Below, in pieces: positions 47,491 through 54,930 of a DNA stretch of 64,000 nt; within the stretch, counting starts at the first letter, position 1; every line of letters starts with the position of its first letter. The stretch spans positions 1-64,000 of the forward strand of contig CAYPEI010000018.1 of NCBI GenBank assembly GCA_964409775.1, given 5' to 3'. The translations under genes were made by a program, and so were the position numbers. The notes under the pieces are model-generated. The model was not told where the DNA came from and searched no databases. It saw only the letters and a program-made list of their open reading frames with translations. This DNA comes from JAHBXL01 sp964409775. GTDB taxonomy: Bacteria > Planctomycetota > Phycisphaerae > Phycisphaerales > UBA1924.

Positions 47491-48657
47491 ATGAGCAGCC
47501 TGTCGTTCCGTCGTTTCACGCATTCGTCGTCCCTACGAGAGATCGCGCCCGAGCACTTGATCGCCCTCCTGCGACCGCATGCGGAGTTCCTGCGGCGGCA
47601 CCACGCCACGCTGCCCGATGACCATCGCGGCCTCAACTACGAGGCGCTGGCGGTCGCGGTGCTCCAGCCGCACGCGGACACGCCGCCCGAGCTCATTGAC
47701 GCGCTGTGGTACATCCACGAGATGTCCACGCCCGACGCGATGGAGTCGTTGCTCGAGGAAGCCGCCCGCGCCGGTCTGGATCTGGACCCGCAGTACTACT
47801 CGCCCGCGGACGCGGCGACGCGGATCTGGCTCGCGGCGCCCGACCTGCTGCGCCGCAAGCACGCCGAGTACGCCGTGCTCAAGCGCAAGAGCTTCGAGTC
47901 GTTCCCCGCCCGGCCCGGCGCGTCGCTGGTGTACCGCGCTCCCGACGCTGCCGCCGCCGCCCGCCTGGAGGCGGACGTCGCGGCGTGGTACATCGAGCAC
48001 AGGCGAGGCCCGGGCGCACGGGTGTTCGTGTTCGAGCATGAGCACGAGATGCGACTGGTGATCCGCCACGGAGGGCCGTACCGGCGCGAGGGGAGCATGG
48101 ACGGTGGGGAGCCGGGGAGCGTGCACTTCCGGCCGATGGGCTTCGGCGTCGCGGTCTTCGATCGGCGCTCGTGGGAGCTGCGGATCAACGGCGGCGGCAA
48201 GGGCGAGAAGCAGATGTACCGCGAGGCGATCGGCCGCCACCTCTTCGGCCAGGCCGACTTCTTCCCCGCCGATGTGAAGAAGTACACGCTCGAGCCGCTG
48301 CGCCGCGACGGCCGGCGCAGCCTGGTCTGCACGGATCTCCAGGGGCTGCGGCACGTCCGGGTCATCGAACTGCGGATGTACCTGGGCGGGTCGTTCCACC
48401 GCGCGGTGACCGAGCAGGCCGATGATGTCCTGCTCGCGCTGGAGGAGAATCGAGAGGTGATCCCCGCCGATGCGCTCCTGACCGCCGCGAAGTTCGAGAT
48501 TCACTTCGCGGACTCGCCCAAGCCACGGTCGGTGACGATCCGCCACGGGAACGTCGCCCAGTACACCCGCGATGGCGACGCCGACCTGGTCGAGTCGTTC
48601 CTCCGCCGCCGCGGGTTCATCCAGGGAGGCGCCCATGCGGCTCTGGCGTGCGCTTGA
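47491..48657 (+). CDS. Unrecognised protein, first gene of a two-gene cassette
   Basis: 388 residues, no signal peptide or membrane helix. The N-terminal 150 residues are helical and His-rich (LLRPHAEFLRRHHATLPDDH, ALWYIHEMSTPDAMESLLEE). The middle and C-terminal parts are beta-rich (ARVFVFEHEHEMRLVIRHGG, RSLVCTDLQGLRHVRVIELR, KFEIHFADSPKPRSVTIRHG), suggesting two separate domains. It overlaps the next gene by 23 bases, so the two are co-expressed. Its position between the integration and replication modules is a usual site for accessory genes. I do not recognise a family. Confidence 0.75.
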   Translation: MSSLSFRRFTHSSSLREIAPEHLIALLRPHAEFLRRHHATLPDDHRGLNYEALAVAVLQPHADTPPELIDALWYIHEMSTPDAMESLLEEAARAGLDLDPQYYSPADAATRIWLAAPDLLRRKHAEYAVLKRKSFESFPARPGASLVYRAPDAAAAARLEADVAAWYIEHRRGPGARVFVFEHEHEMRLVIRHGGPYRREGSMDGGEPGSVHFRPMGFGVAVFDRRSWELRINGGGKGEKQMYREAIGRHLFGQADFFPADVKKYTLEPLRRDGRRSLVCTDLQGLRHVRVIELRMYLGGSFHRAVTEQADDVLLALEENREVIPADALLTAAKFEIHFADSPKPRSVTIRHGNVAQYTRDGDADLVESFLRRRGFIQGGAHAALACA

Positions 48658-49657
48658 AAGTGTCTACGGGTGGTCGGGCGTGCGCAGCGTCTGGCGCGAG
48701 CACATGGGCGAGGAGCTGGAGTTCCTTGAGCCGCTGCTGCGCCCGATGGAGGAGCTCGCGATGTCCGTGCCGTGGCCCGGCACCATCGAGGGCCGGCGCG
48801 TAGTTGTCCACGACGAGGATGACATCGTCGCCGTGGACCGTGAGACCTCCGAGGCCTCGCCCATCAGCCGTGAGGACATCGTGCTCTGGAAGCTCGACGC
48901 GGAGGCCCTGTTCCGGGGCGTCGTGGCAGCCCTCGGGCTGCAGGGCGCGCCGGCATCCGTCGGGATGGGCAACCGGCTCTGGTGGCTGGGGGAGTTCGTG
49001 CCCATGGAAGGGGAGCGGTTCCCCGTCTACTTGGCCACGTCGCGCGACGTCAACGATCTCGTCAAGAGCGCCGGCCATGTGTCAGCGCTCTCGCAGCGGC
49101 CGTTCGTGCTTGTGACGCCCACGCGCAGGGCCGCGAGCGAAACGCTGATTCGGCTCGTCGCAGGTCGCGGCGCGGCTTGGATGGCGCTGGAGGAGGCGCT
49201 CACGTGGAACGGAGAGGGCGTGTTTGCCCCCAAGCGCCCGATCGGTGAGGTGCTCGCCCCGTTCCTCGATCGACACGTCGCGGTTCGCGGGACATCCGAG
49301 GGTGGGCGATTCCCGACCCCTCCCGGCTCCGCGTGGGGAGACGTCCGCATCCGCTTCACCGACGCGCACATGGTCTCGGTGAGCGTCCGCGGCCAGGCCG
49401 GCGTCTACGACTTCGCGTCGATGGGGATGGGCGTGGCCCGGACCCGCAAGCCCGACGTGCAGTGGGCCCTTCTCTACGCGTTTGCCAGCGGCCACGGGAT
49501 TCTGGACTGGCAGAGCGGCCACGCCTCCCCCAAGAACCAGAAGCGCCGCGAGCGGCTCGCCGCGCGGCTCCAGGCGTTTTTCGGCATCGACGGCGATCCC
49601 ATCGCGCTGGAGGGCAACGGCTGGCGGCTGCGCCTCCACGTCGAGCCCGACCGCTGA
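48635..49657 (+). CDS. Unrecognised protein, second gene of the cassette
   Basis: 340 residues, cytoplasmic. ATG 48635 has GGGAGGC upstream, inside the first gene. The N-terminal half includes FRGVVAALGLQGAPASVGMG, NRLWWLGEFVPMEGERFPVY and PFVLVTPTRRAASETLIRLV. The C-terminal 70 residues (QWALLYAFASGHGILDWQSG, KRRERLAARLQAFFGIDGDP) recall the winged, trans-reg-type domain seen at the end of several uncharacterised proteins. It is therefore possibly DNA-binding. Family unknown; a cassette with the first gene is supported by the overlap. Confidence 0.75.
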   Translation: MRLWRALESVYGWSGVRSVWREHMGEELEFLEPLLRPMEELAMSVPWPGTIEGRRVVVHDEDDIVAVDRETSEASPISREDIVLWKLDAEALFRGVVAALGLQGAPASVGMGNRLWWLGEFVPMEGERFPVYLATSRDVNDLVKSAGHVSALSQRPFVLVTPTRRAASETLIRLVAGRGAAWMALEEALTWNGEGVFAPKRPIGEVLAPFLDRHVAVRGTSEGGRFPTPPGSAWGDVRIRFTDAHMVSVSVRGQAGVYDFASMGMGVARTRKPDVQWALLYAFASGHGILDWQSGHASPKNQKRRERLAARLQAFFGIDGDPIALEGNGWRLRLHVEPDR

Positions 49658-49823
49658 CCCCCGCACCCTCCCTCATCGACATGTCGATGGCGTCGGCAAC
49701 GGACCCTTCAACTTTTTCTCGGTGAACACACCGCTGTAAACCAGCCGGGCATCGGCGATCTGTCGCGCCGTTGGTGCGCGCCGCGGCTGTGAATTTGGGT
49801 CGGTCGTCGACAAGTCGCCAGTC

Positions 49824-49889
49824 GGGGGCGACAGGCCGGCCCGGATTCACATCCCCGCCCCGGGGGCTCTTGCCGGACCTGTCGCCCCC
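49824..49889. repeat. Inverted repeat upstream of sigma-like gene
   Basis: GGGGGCGACAGG (49824-49835) and CCTGTCGCCCCC (49878-49889) are perfect complements, and pairing continues inward by CCGGC/GCCGG with a one-base bulge, giving arms of about 17 bp. The 31-base interior has its own GCCCCGGGGGC palindrome. It lies 35 bases before the sigma-like gene within a 267-bp gap and could be an operator, terminator or cruciform. Confidence 0.7.
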
Positions 49890-49924
49890 GGGGCCTTGCT
49901 GGCATACGCCAGAGAGGTCCGGCC

Positions 49925-50491
49925 ATGACTTTGTTGTCCGCCCCCGCGCCCGCCGCCCCCGACGAACGGCCCATCCCGCCCACCCCCGACCTGCCGGAAC
50001 TGACGGTGCGGCAACTCACGTTCCGCGTCGAGCGCCTCTGCCGGATGTTCCGCCTGAACGAACACGACCGGAGCGACCTCGAGAGCGAAGGCGCGTGCGA
50101 AGTGCTCAAGGCGCTTGTGCGGTATGACGCGGCATTGGCGTCGAAGACCACCTATGCCAAGGGCGCGCTCGATCTCTGGTACGCCCAGAAGTGCAAGCAG
50201 CTCCGCCGTGACAGCGGCCGCGCATCACGGCGCGTGCCCCTGCCCGACGCGGGCTCCGAGGGGTACGCATTCCGAGATCGGCACCCGTCTGCCGCCCAAA
50301 GCGATCTGCGGCTCGATATGGCCGACCGGCTCTCGCGCCTGCCGGGCGACCTCGGCGCGCTCGCCCGCGAACTCCAGACCAAGTCGATCCCGCAGATCGC
50401 GGCGGAGCGCGGCGTGCACCGCGGGACGGTGCATCGCCTCGTGCTCCGGCTCCGCGCCCACTTCGCCGACCTGAACCCCGCCTTGAACTGA
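49925..50491 (+). CDS. Sigma-70-like or HTH transcription factor of the phage
   Basis: 188 residues. VERLCRMFRLNEHDRSDLES and EVLKALVRYD look like sigma region 2, and LARELQTKSIPQIAAERGVH with RGTVHRLVLRLRAHF like region 4 HTH. Phages carry such truncated sigma-like proteins for their own promoters. No signal peptide. It follows the inverted repeat at 49824-49889 and precedes the replication module. Sigma function is inferred. Confidence 0.65.
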   Translation: MTLLSAPAPAAPDERPIPPTPDLPELTVRQLTFRVERLCRMFRLNEHDRSDLESEGACEVLKALVRYDAALASKTTYAKGALDLWYAQKCKQLRRDSGRASRRVPLPDAGSEGYAFRDRHPSAAQSDLRLDMADRLSRLPGDLGALARELQTKSIPQIAAERGVHRGTVHRLVLRLRAHFADLNPALN

Positions 50492-50656
50492 GGCGCGACA
50501 CCCGCAGGGCACGAGCAGAGGGGTACTGGCGTGCCTTCGGCCAGTGCCCCGCACGCGGATCGCAACAGCCCGCCGCTCGTCCGCCTCGGGCAGGGCGAGT
50601 TCGAGCGCGACATCTGGCCCGGCGACCTGATTCCACCTTCCTCAACCGGAGATCCC

Positions 50657-51484
50657 ATGACCGCGACAACCCCCACGACCCTCATGAACCAGATCACCAA
50701 GGGGCGCCGGCCCCAGCCCCGCCGCGTGATGCTCTACGGCACGCACGGCATCGGCAAGAGCACGTTCGGCGCGATGGCCGAGAAGCCCATCTTTGTCCCC
50801 ACCGAGGACGGCCTGGCGGACATCAACTGCGAGAGCTTCCCGCTCGCCCGCAGCCTCGGCGATGTGATGGCGGCGCTTGAGTCACTCTACACGACCGCCC
50901 ATTCGTACAAGACGGTCGTCATCGACAGCCTCGACTGGCTTGAACGGCTTATCTGGGCCGCGGTGTGCGCGGACGAGAGCGTCGAGAACATCGAGAAAAT
51001 CGGCTACGCGAAGGGGTACACCTACGCGATTGACAAGTGGCGGATGGTGCTGGGCGCCCTCGACGCGCTGCGCATCGACCGCGGCATGACGATCGTGCTG
51101 ATCGCGCACGCCAAGATCGAGAAGTTCGAGAACCCCGAGACCGTCCCCTACGACCGCTACTCCCCGCGGCTGCACAAGCTCGCGTCGGCGCTGGTGCAGG
51201 AGTGGGCCGACGAAGTGCTCTTCGCCACGTACAAGGTCCACACGGTCAAGGTGGACGAGGGGTTCAACAAGGCCAAGCACAACGGCGTTGGCACCGGCGA
51301 GCGGATCATCCGCACCGTCGAGCGGCCGGCGCACGTGGCGAAGAACCGCCTCTCGCTTCCCGAGGAGCTGCCGCTGGACTTCCGCGTCTACGGCGCCTTC
51401 GCCCGCGGCGAGAACCCCATCGCCGAGTCCGCGCCCGTCAGGGCGGCCGCCGCGCCGACCGCCGGCGACGCGCCAGCCGCCTGA
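50657..51484 (+). CDS. Phage RecA-like ATPase (AAA_24/Sak4 type)
   Basis: 275 residues. Walker A is YGTHGIGKSTF (residues 27-37); Walker B-type TVVIDSLDWLERL; further IVLIAHAKIEKFENP and SALVQEWADEVLFATYK. Such phage nucleotide-binding proteins act as RecA-like single-strand annealing recombinases (Sak4), often beside a single-strand binding protein. Here a DUF669 gene follows at 49 bases. ATG 50657 is used; an upstream open stretch is not conserved-looking. Confidence 0.85.
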   Translation: MTATTPTTLMNQITKGRRPQPRRVMLYGTHGIGKSTFGAMAEKPIFVPTEDGLADINCESFPLARSLGDVMAALESLYTTAHSYKTVVIDSLDWLERLIWAAVCADESVENIEKIGYAKGYTYAIDKWRMVLGALDALRIDRGMTIVLIAHAKIEKFENPETVPYDRYSPRLHKLASALVQEWADEVLFATYKVHTVKVDEGFNKAKHNGVGTGERIIRTVERPAHVAKNRLSLPEELPLDFRVYGAFARGENPIAESAPVRAAAAPTAGDAPAA

Positions 51485-51533
51485 TCTCATCCCACTCCGC
51501 ACGACCAAGCCCCCCTGACAAGGACGCTCACTC

Positions 51534-52010
51534 ATGGCCTCACTGAACAATTTCGATGCGAACCAGGTCGATCCCTCCGTTGCGCTCGACCCGATCCCAG
51601 CGGGTAAGTACCTCGCCGTCATCTCCGATTCGGAGTACAAGCCGACCAAGGCCGGCGGGGGCAAGTACCTGCAGCTGACGTTCCAGATCATCGACGGCGA
51701 GCACAAGGGCCGGCTCGTGTGGGCCCGACTCAACCTCGAGAACAAGAGCGAGATGACCGTCAAGATCGCCCGCGGCGAGCTCTCCGCCGTCTGCCGCGCC
51801 GTGGGGGTAATGCAGCCGAAGGACTCGATTGAGCTGCACAACATCCCTCTGGAGATCAGCGTCGGGCTGAAGAAGCGCGACGACAACGGCGAGTTCACCA
51901 ACGTGATCAAGGGCTACGCCAAGAAGGGCGGCTCGGGGAACGGCGCCGCTGCCGGCGCTCGCGTGCCCGCGGGGGTCGGCCCGGGGAGCACGCCGCCCTG
52001 GAAACGCTGA
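51534..52010 (+). CDS. DUF669 phage protein
   Basis: 158 residues. FDANQVDPSVALDPIPAGKY, KYLQLTFQIIDGEHKGRLVW and AVCRAVGVMQPKDSIELHNI are the DUF669 pattern. The fold is OB-like by composition, and the family is considered a single-strand DNA-binding partner of the neighbouring RecA-like ATPase. The C-terminus is Gly/Ala/Pro-rich, as in single-strand binding proteins. Its stop overlaps the proposed CTG start of rusA. Confidence 0.88.
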   Translation: MASLNNFDANQVDPSVALDPIPAGKYLAVISDSEYKPTKAGGGKYLQLTFQIIDGEHKGRLVWARLNLENKSEMTVKIARGELSAVCRAVGVMQPKDSIELHNIPLEISVGLKKRDDNGEFTNVIKGYAKKGGSGNGAAAGARVPAGVGPGSTPPWKR

Positions 52011-52369
52011 CCCCCAACAGCCGCGTCCTCGAGCTCCCCTATCCGCCCAGCGTCAACCACATTTGGCGGAGGGTGGGGCCGAGGACGGTGATCAGCCGCG
52101 AGGGCCGGCGCTACCGCAGGGACGTGTGCGCCGCCCTCGCGGCGGTGCGCGTGGCGCGGATGGAGGGGCGGTTGGCGGTGCGCGTCACGGTCTGCCCGCC
52201 GGACCACCGCCGGCGCGACCTCGACAACGTGCAGAAGGCGTTGCTCGACGCGCTCGCCCACGGCGGGGCGTACCGCGACGACTCGCAGATCGATCGGCTT
52301 GAAGTTGAGCGAGGCCCGGTGACGCCGGGCGGCAAGGTGCTGGTGGAGATCACGGAGATCCACGCGTGA
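52007..52369 (+). CDS. RusA-family Holliday junction resolvase
   Basis: About 120 residues. LELPYPPSVNHIWRR at the N-terminus and RRDLDNVQKALLDALAHGGA with DDSQIDRLEVERG carry the RusA metal-binding Asp cluster. The only ATG/GTG in frame (GTG 52073) would delete the conserved LPYPPSVNH, so translation more likely begins at CTG 52007, which overlaps the DUF669 stop by four bases (CTGA). RusA cuts four-way junctions and resolves phage replication intermediates. Confidence 0.85.
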   Translation: MTPNSRVLELPYPPSVNHIWRRVGPRTVISREGRRYRRDVCAALAAVRVARMEGRLAVRVTVCPPDHRRRDLDNVQKALLDALAHGGAYRDDSQIDRLEVERGPVTPGGKVLVEITEIHA

Positions 52370-52395
52370 TGCAGATTGCCACAGGCCAGTTGGGA

Positions 52396-52785
52396 TCAGC
52401 GAGCAGTCGCTCTCCGCAGTCGCGCAGTGATCGCGTCTTCGTCGGGCAGCCCGCCTTCATACATCCGGCAGCCCATGCTCGGAGTGGTGGGAGCAGGAAG
52501 CCCAAACAGGTCTCGTCCGTTCGCCAGCGCCGTCGGCGTTGGATATCCGCGGCGGACGTCATGCTCGGGCAGCGCTTCCTGATCGACGTACACAACTCGC
52601 GCGCCGTCCACTCGAGTAGCCGCCACCTGCACGCGCCGGAGAAACTCTGGGGTGTTCGGACAGTCACCGAAACCCAAAACCTCAACTTGAATCATGGCCG
52701 CTCCTGTCTCCGGTGCGTCGGGCGTCGAGCGGCACGCCGAAAGCGCGGCTGCCACGAGCGTCAAGATCAGTACGGCGACTCGCAT
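52396..52785 (-). CDS. Thioredoxin-like lipoprotein, reverse-strand cargo gene
   Basis: 129 residues. The lipobox is LSAC with Cys18. The mature part resembles a thioredoxin-like family: IQVEVLGFGDCPNTPEFLRR, later GYPTPTALANGRDLF (cis-Pro region) and MGCRMYEGGLPDED. The CxxC second Cys is replaced (GDCPNT), leaving one Cys at the active site. It is the only reverse-strand gene between rusA and the helicase, with lower GC than both, and looks like an inserted accessory gene. A role in envelope redox or metal handling is a guess. Confidence 0.65.
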   Translation of the reverse strand: MRVAVLILTLVAAALSACRSTPDAPETGAAMIQVEVLGFGDCPNTPEFLRRVQVAATRVDGARVVYVDQEALPEHDVRRGYPTPTALANGRDLFGLPAPTTPSMGCRMYEGGLPDEDAITARLRRATAR

Positions 52786-52829
52786 CAGGTGATAGTAGCG
52801 AACGGCGTTCCCGAAGGGGGCATCACCTG

Positions 52830-54521
52830 ATGGAGCTTCGCCCCTACCAATCCGACGCCATCGCCGCGGTGTACGAGCACCTGCGGACGCGCGACGACAA
52901 CCCGTGCGTGGTCATTCCCACCGGGGGCGGTAAAACGCCCGTCATCGCCACCATCTGCCGCGACGCGGTCGGGCCGTGGAACGGGCGCGTGGTCATCCTT
53001 GCCCACGTCAAGGAACTCCTCGAGCAGGCGGCGGACAAGCTCCGGCACATCGCGCCGGACGTGCCCGTGGGCATCTACTCCGCGGGTCTCAAGCGCAAGG
53101 ACCTGGGGTACGCCGTCACCATCGCGGGCATCCAGTCCATCTACCAGCGGGCGTGCGATCTCGGGCCGGTGGACCTTCTCATCGTGGACGAGGCGCACCT
53201 GATCCCGCCCGACGGCGAGGGGATGTACCGCCAGTTCATCGCCGACGCCAAGATCGTGAACCCGCTCGCGCGGGTGATCGGCCTGACGGCGACGCCGTTC
53301 CGCATGAAGTCCGGCCCGATCTGCGAGCCTGGCAACATCCTCAATCATGTCTGCTACGAGGTCGGCGTCCGCGAGCTGATCGTGCAGGGTTTCCTGTCAC
53401 CGCTGCGGACCAAGGCGGGGCTTCAGAAAGTCAGCACCGACGACCTGCACGTTCGCGCCGGCGAGTTCGTCGCGAGCGAGGTCGAGGACCTCATGGACAA
53501 GGACGCACTCGTCGACGGCGCGTGCGCCGAGATCGTCGAGCACACCAGGGATCGCTCCGCCACGCTGATCTTCTCGTCGGGCATCCGGCACGGGCAGCAC
53601 ATCGTGGAAGTGCTCAAGTCCAAGCACGGCGTCGAGTGCGGATTCGTCTCCGGGGACACGCCCGCGGGCGTGCGCAGCGCCATCCTCGACCGCTTCCGTT
53701 CGGGAGCGCTCAAGTACCTCTGCAACGTCAACGTGCTGACGACCGGCTTCGACGCCCCGCACATCGACTGCGTGGCGCTAGTGCGGCCGACCATGTCGCC
53801 CGGTCTGTACTACCAGATGGTCGGCCGTGGCTTCCGCCTCAACCCGGGCAAGGCGGACTGCCTCGTGCTGGACTTCGGCGGCAACGTGCTCCGGCACGGG
53901 CCGGTCGATGCCATCCGGCTCACCACGGATGACCGTGGCGAGGGCGAGGCGCCAGCGAAGGAATGCCCGCAGTGCCACGCGCTGATCGCGGCGGGCTACC
54001 AGACCTGCCCGGAGTGCGGGCACCAGTTCCCCGAGCCCAACCGGCAGAAGCACGAAGCTCAGGCCAGCACCGAGGGCATCCTCTCGGGCCAGACCACCCG
54101 CGAGGAGCACCATGTCAGCGAGACGACGTACCACGTCCACATGAAGCGGAATGACCCGGCCGCGCCGCTGACGATGCGCGTCGAGTACCGCGTCGGCTTC
54201 AACCGCTACTTCCGCGAGTGGGTCTGCTTCGACCACACCGGGTACGCGCGGACGAAGGCCGAAGCATGGTGGCGGGCCCGATCGGTCGAGCCGGTGCCCG
54301 GCGGCACCGAGGAAGCGGTCGAGCTCGCGCGGGCCGGGGCGCTCGCGCTGGCGCTGCACATCACGGTCGAGAGGAAGGCGGGCGAGCAGTTCGAGCGGGT
54401 GGTGGCGCACCGCCTGGGCGACAAGCCGCCGCGGCTTGACGGGGACGACGGCCTGCCCGAGCGACTGCCCGAGCCGGTCGGCACCACGTACGGCATCCCA
54501 GACGACGAAATCCCCTTCTGA
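52830..54521 (+). CDS. DEAH-box (SF2) helicase
   Basis: 563 residues. MELRPYQSDAIAAVYEHL (Q-like start), Walker A PTGGGKTPV (residues 31-38), DEAH at 120-123, LTATPFRM, and motif VI in QMVGRGFRLNPGK. A four-Cys zinc ribbon (CPQCHALIAAGYQTCPEC, about 379-397) and a C-terminal beta-rich extension (TMRVEYRVGFNRYFREWVCF) follow. It belongs to the UvrB/RecQ-like SF2 helicases carried by phages for replication or recombination. Confidence 0.9.
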   Translation: MELRPYQSDAIAAVYEHLRTRDDNPCVVIPTGGGKTPVIATICRDAVGPWNGRVVILAHVKELLEQAADKLRHIAPDVPVGIYSAGLKRKDLGYAVTIAGIQSIYQRACDLGPVDLLIVDEAHLIPPDGEGMYRQFIADAKIVNPLARVIGLTATPFRMKSGPICEPGNILNHVCYEVGVRELIVQGFLSPLRTKAGLQKVSTDDLHVRAGEFVASEVEDLMDKDALVDGACAEIVEHTRDRSATLIFSSGIRHGQHIVEVLKSKHGVECGFVSGDTPAGVRSAILDRFRSGALKYLCNVNVLTTGFDAPHIDCVALVRPTMSPGLYYQMVGRGFRLNPGKADCLVLDFGGNVLRHGPVDAIRLTTDDRGEGEAPAKECPQCHALIAAGYQTCPECGHQFPEPNRQKHEAQASTEGILSGQTTREEHHVSETTYHVHMKRNDPAAPLTMRVEYRVGFNRYFREWVCFDHTGYARTKAEAWWRARSVEPVPGGTEEAVELARAGALALALHITVERKAGEQFERVVAHRLGDKPPRLDGDDGLPERLPEPVGTTYGIPDDEIPF

Positions 54522-54534
54522 ACAGGAGCACACG

Positions 54535-54927
54535 ATGATCACGATCACCATCGAAGAAACGGACAAGGACGGCCGCGTGCTGGGCCGGCATGTCGCCTCG
54601 GCATCCATCGACAAGAACGATGCCAAGGGCGTCGGGGCGCTCCTGGCCCGCAGCGTCGGTGGCCTCATGTACCACGGCCAGACGCGGGCCGAGGTGCCGC
54701 TGCTCCTGGCGGCGGCGGGGACGCACCGATCCAGCCGCTGCACCCAGGCGATCGCGCACGCCCTCGGGCTGGCCGGGAGCGAGCACAGCTTCGAGTACGC
54801 GGTGAAGCCAGTCGTGGACCTGGACCGCCTGCTTGACTACCGCGCGAGCAAGAGGGACCGCGAGAACGCAGCACACATGCTGAAGATCATGGGCGCCGGG
54901 GTCAAGACGAAGGGGGACGACGAGTAA
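54535..54927 (+). CDS. Hypothetical phage protein
   Basis: 130 residues, starting MITITIEETDKDGRVLGRHV. It is between the helicase and primase genes, four bases before the latter, so co-translated. Helical C-terminal half (LDYRASKRDRENAAHMLKIM). No family recognised. AACAGGAGCA upstream of ATG 54535 provides a ribosome site. Confidence 0.7.
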   Translation: MITITIEETDKDGRVLGRHVASASIDKNDAKGVGALLARSVGGLMYHGQTRAEVPLLLAAAGTHRSSRCTQAIAHALGLAGSEHSFEYAVKPVVDLDRLLDYRASKRDRENAAHMLKIMGAGVKTKGDDE

Positions 54928-54930
54928 GCA

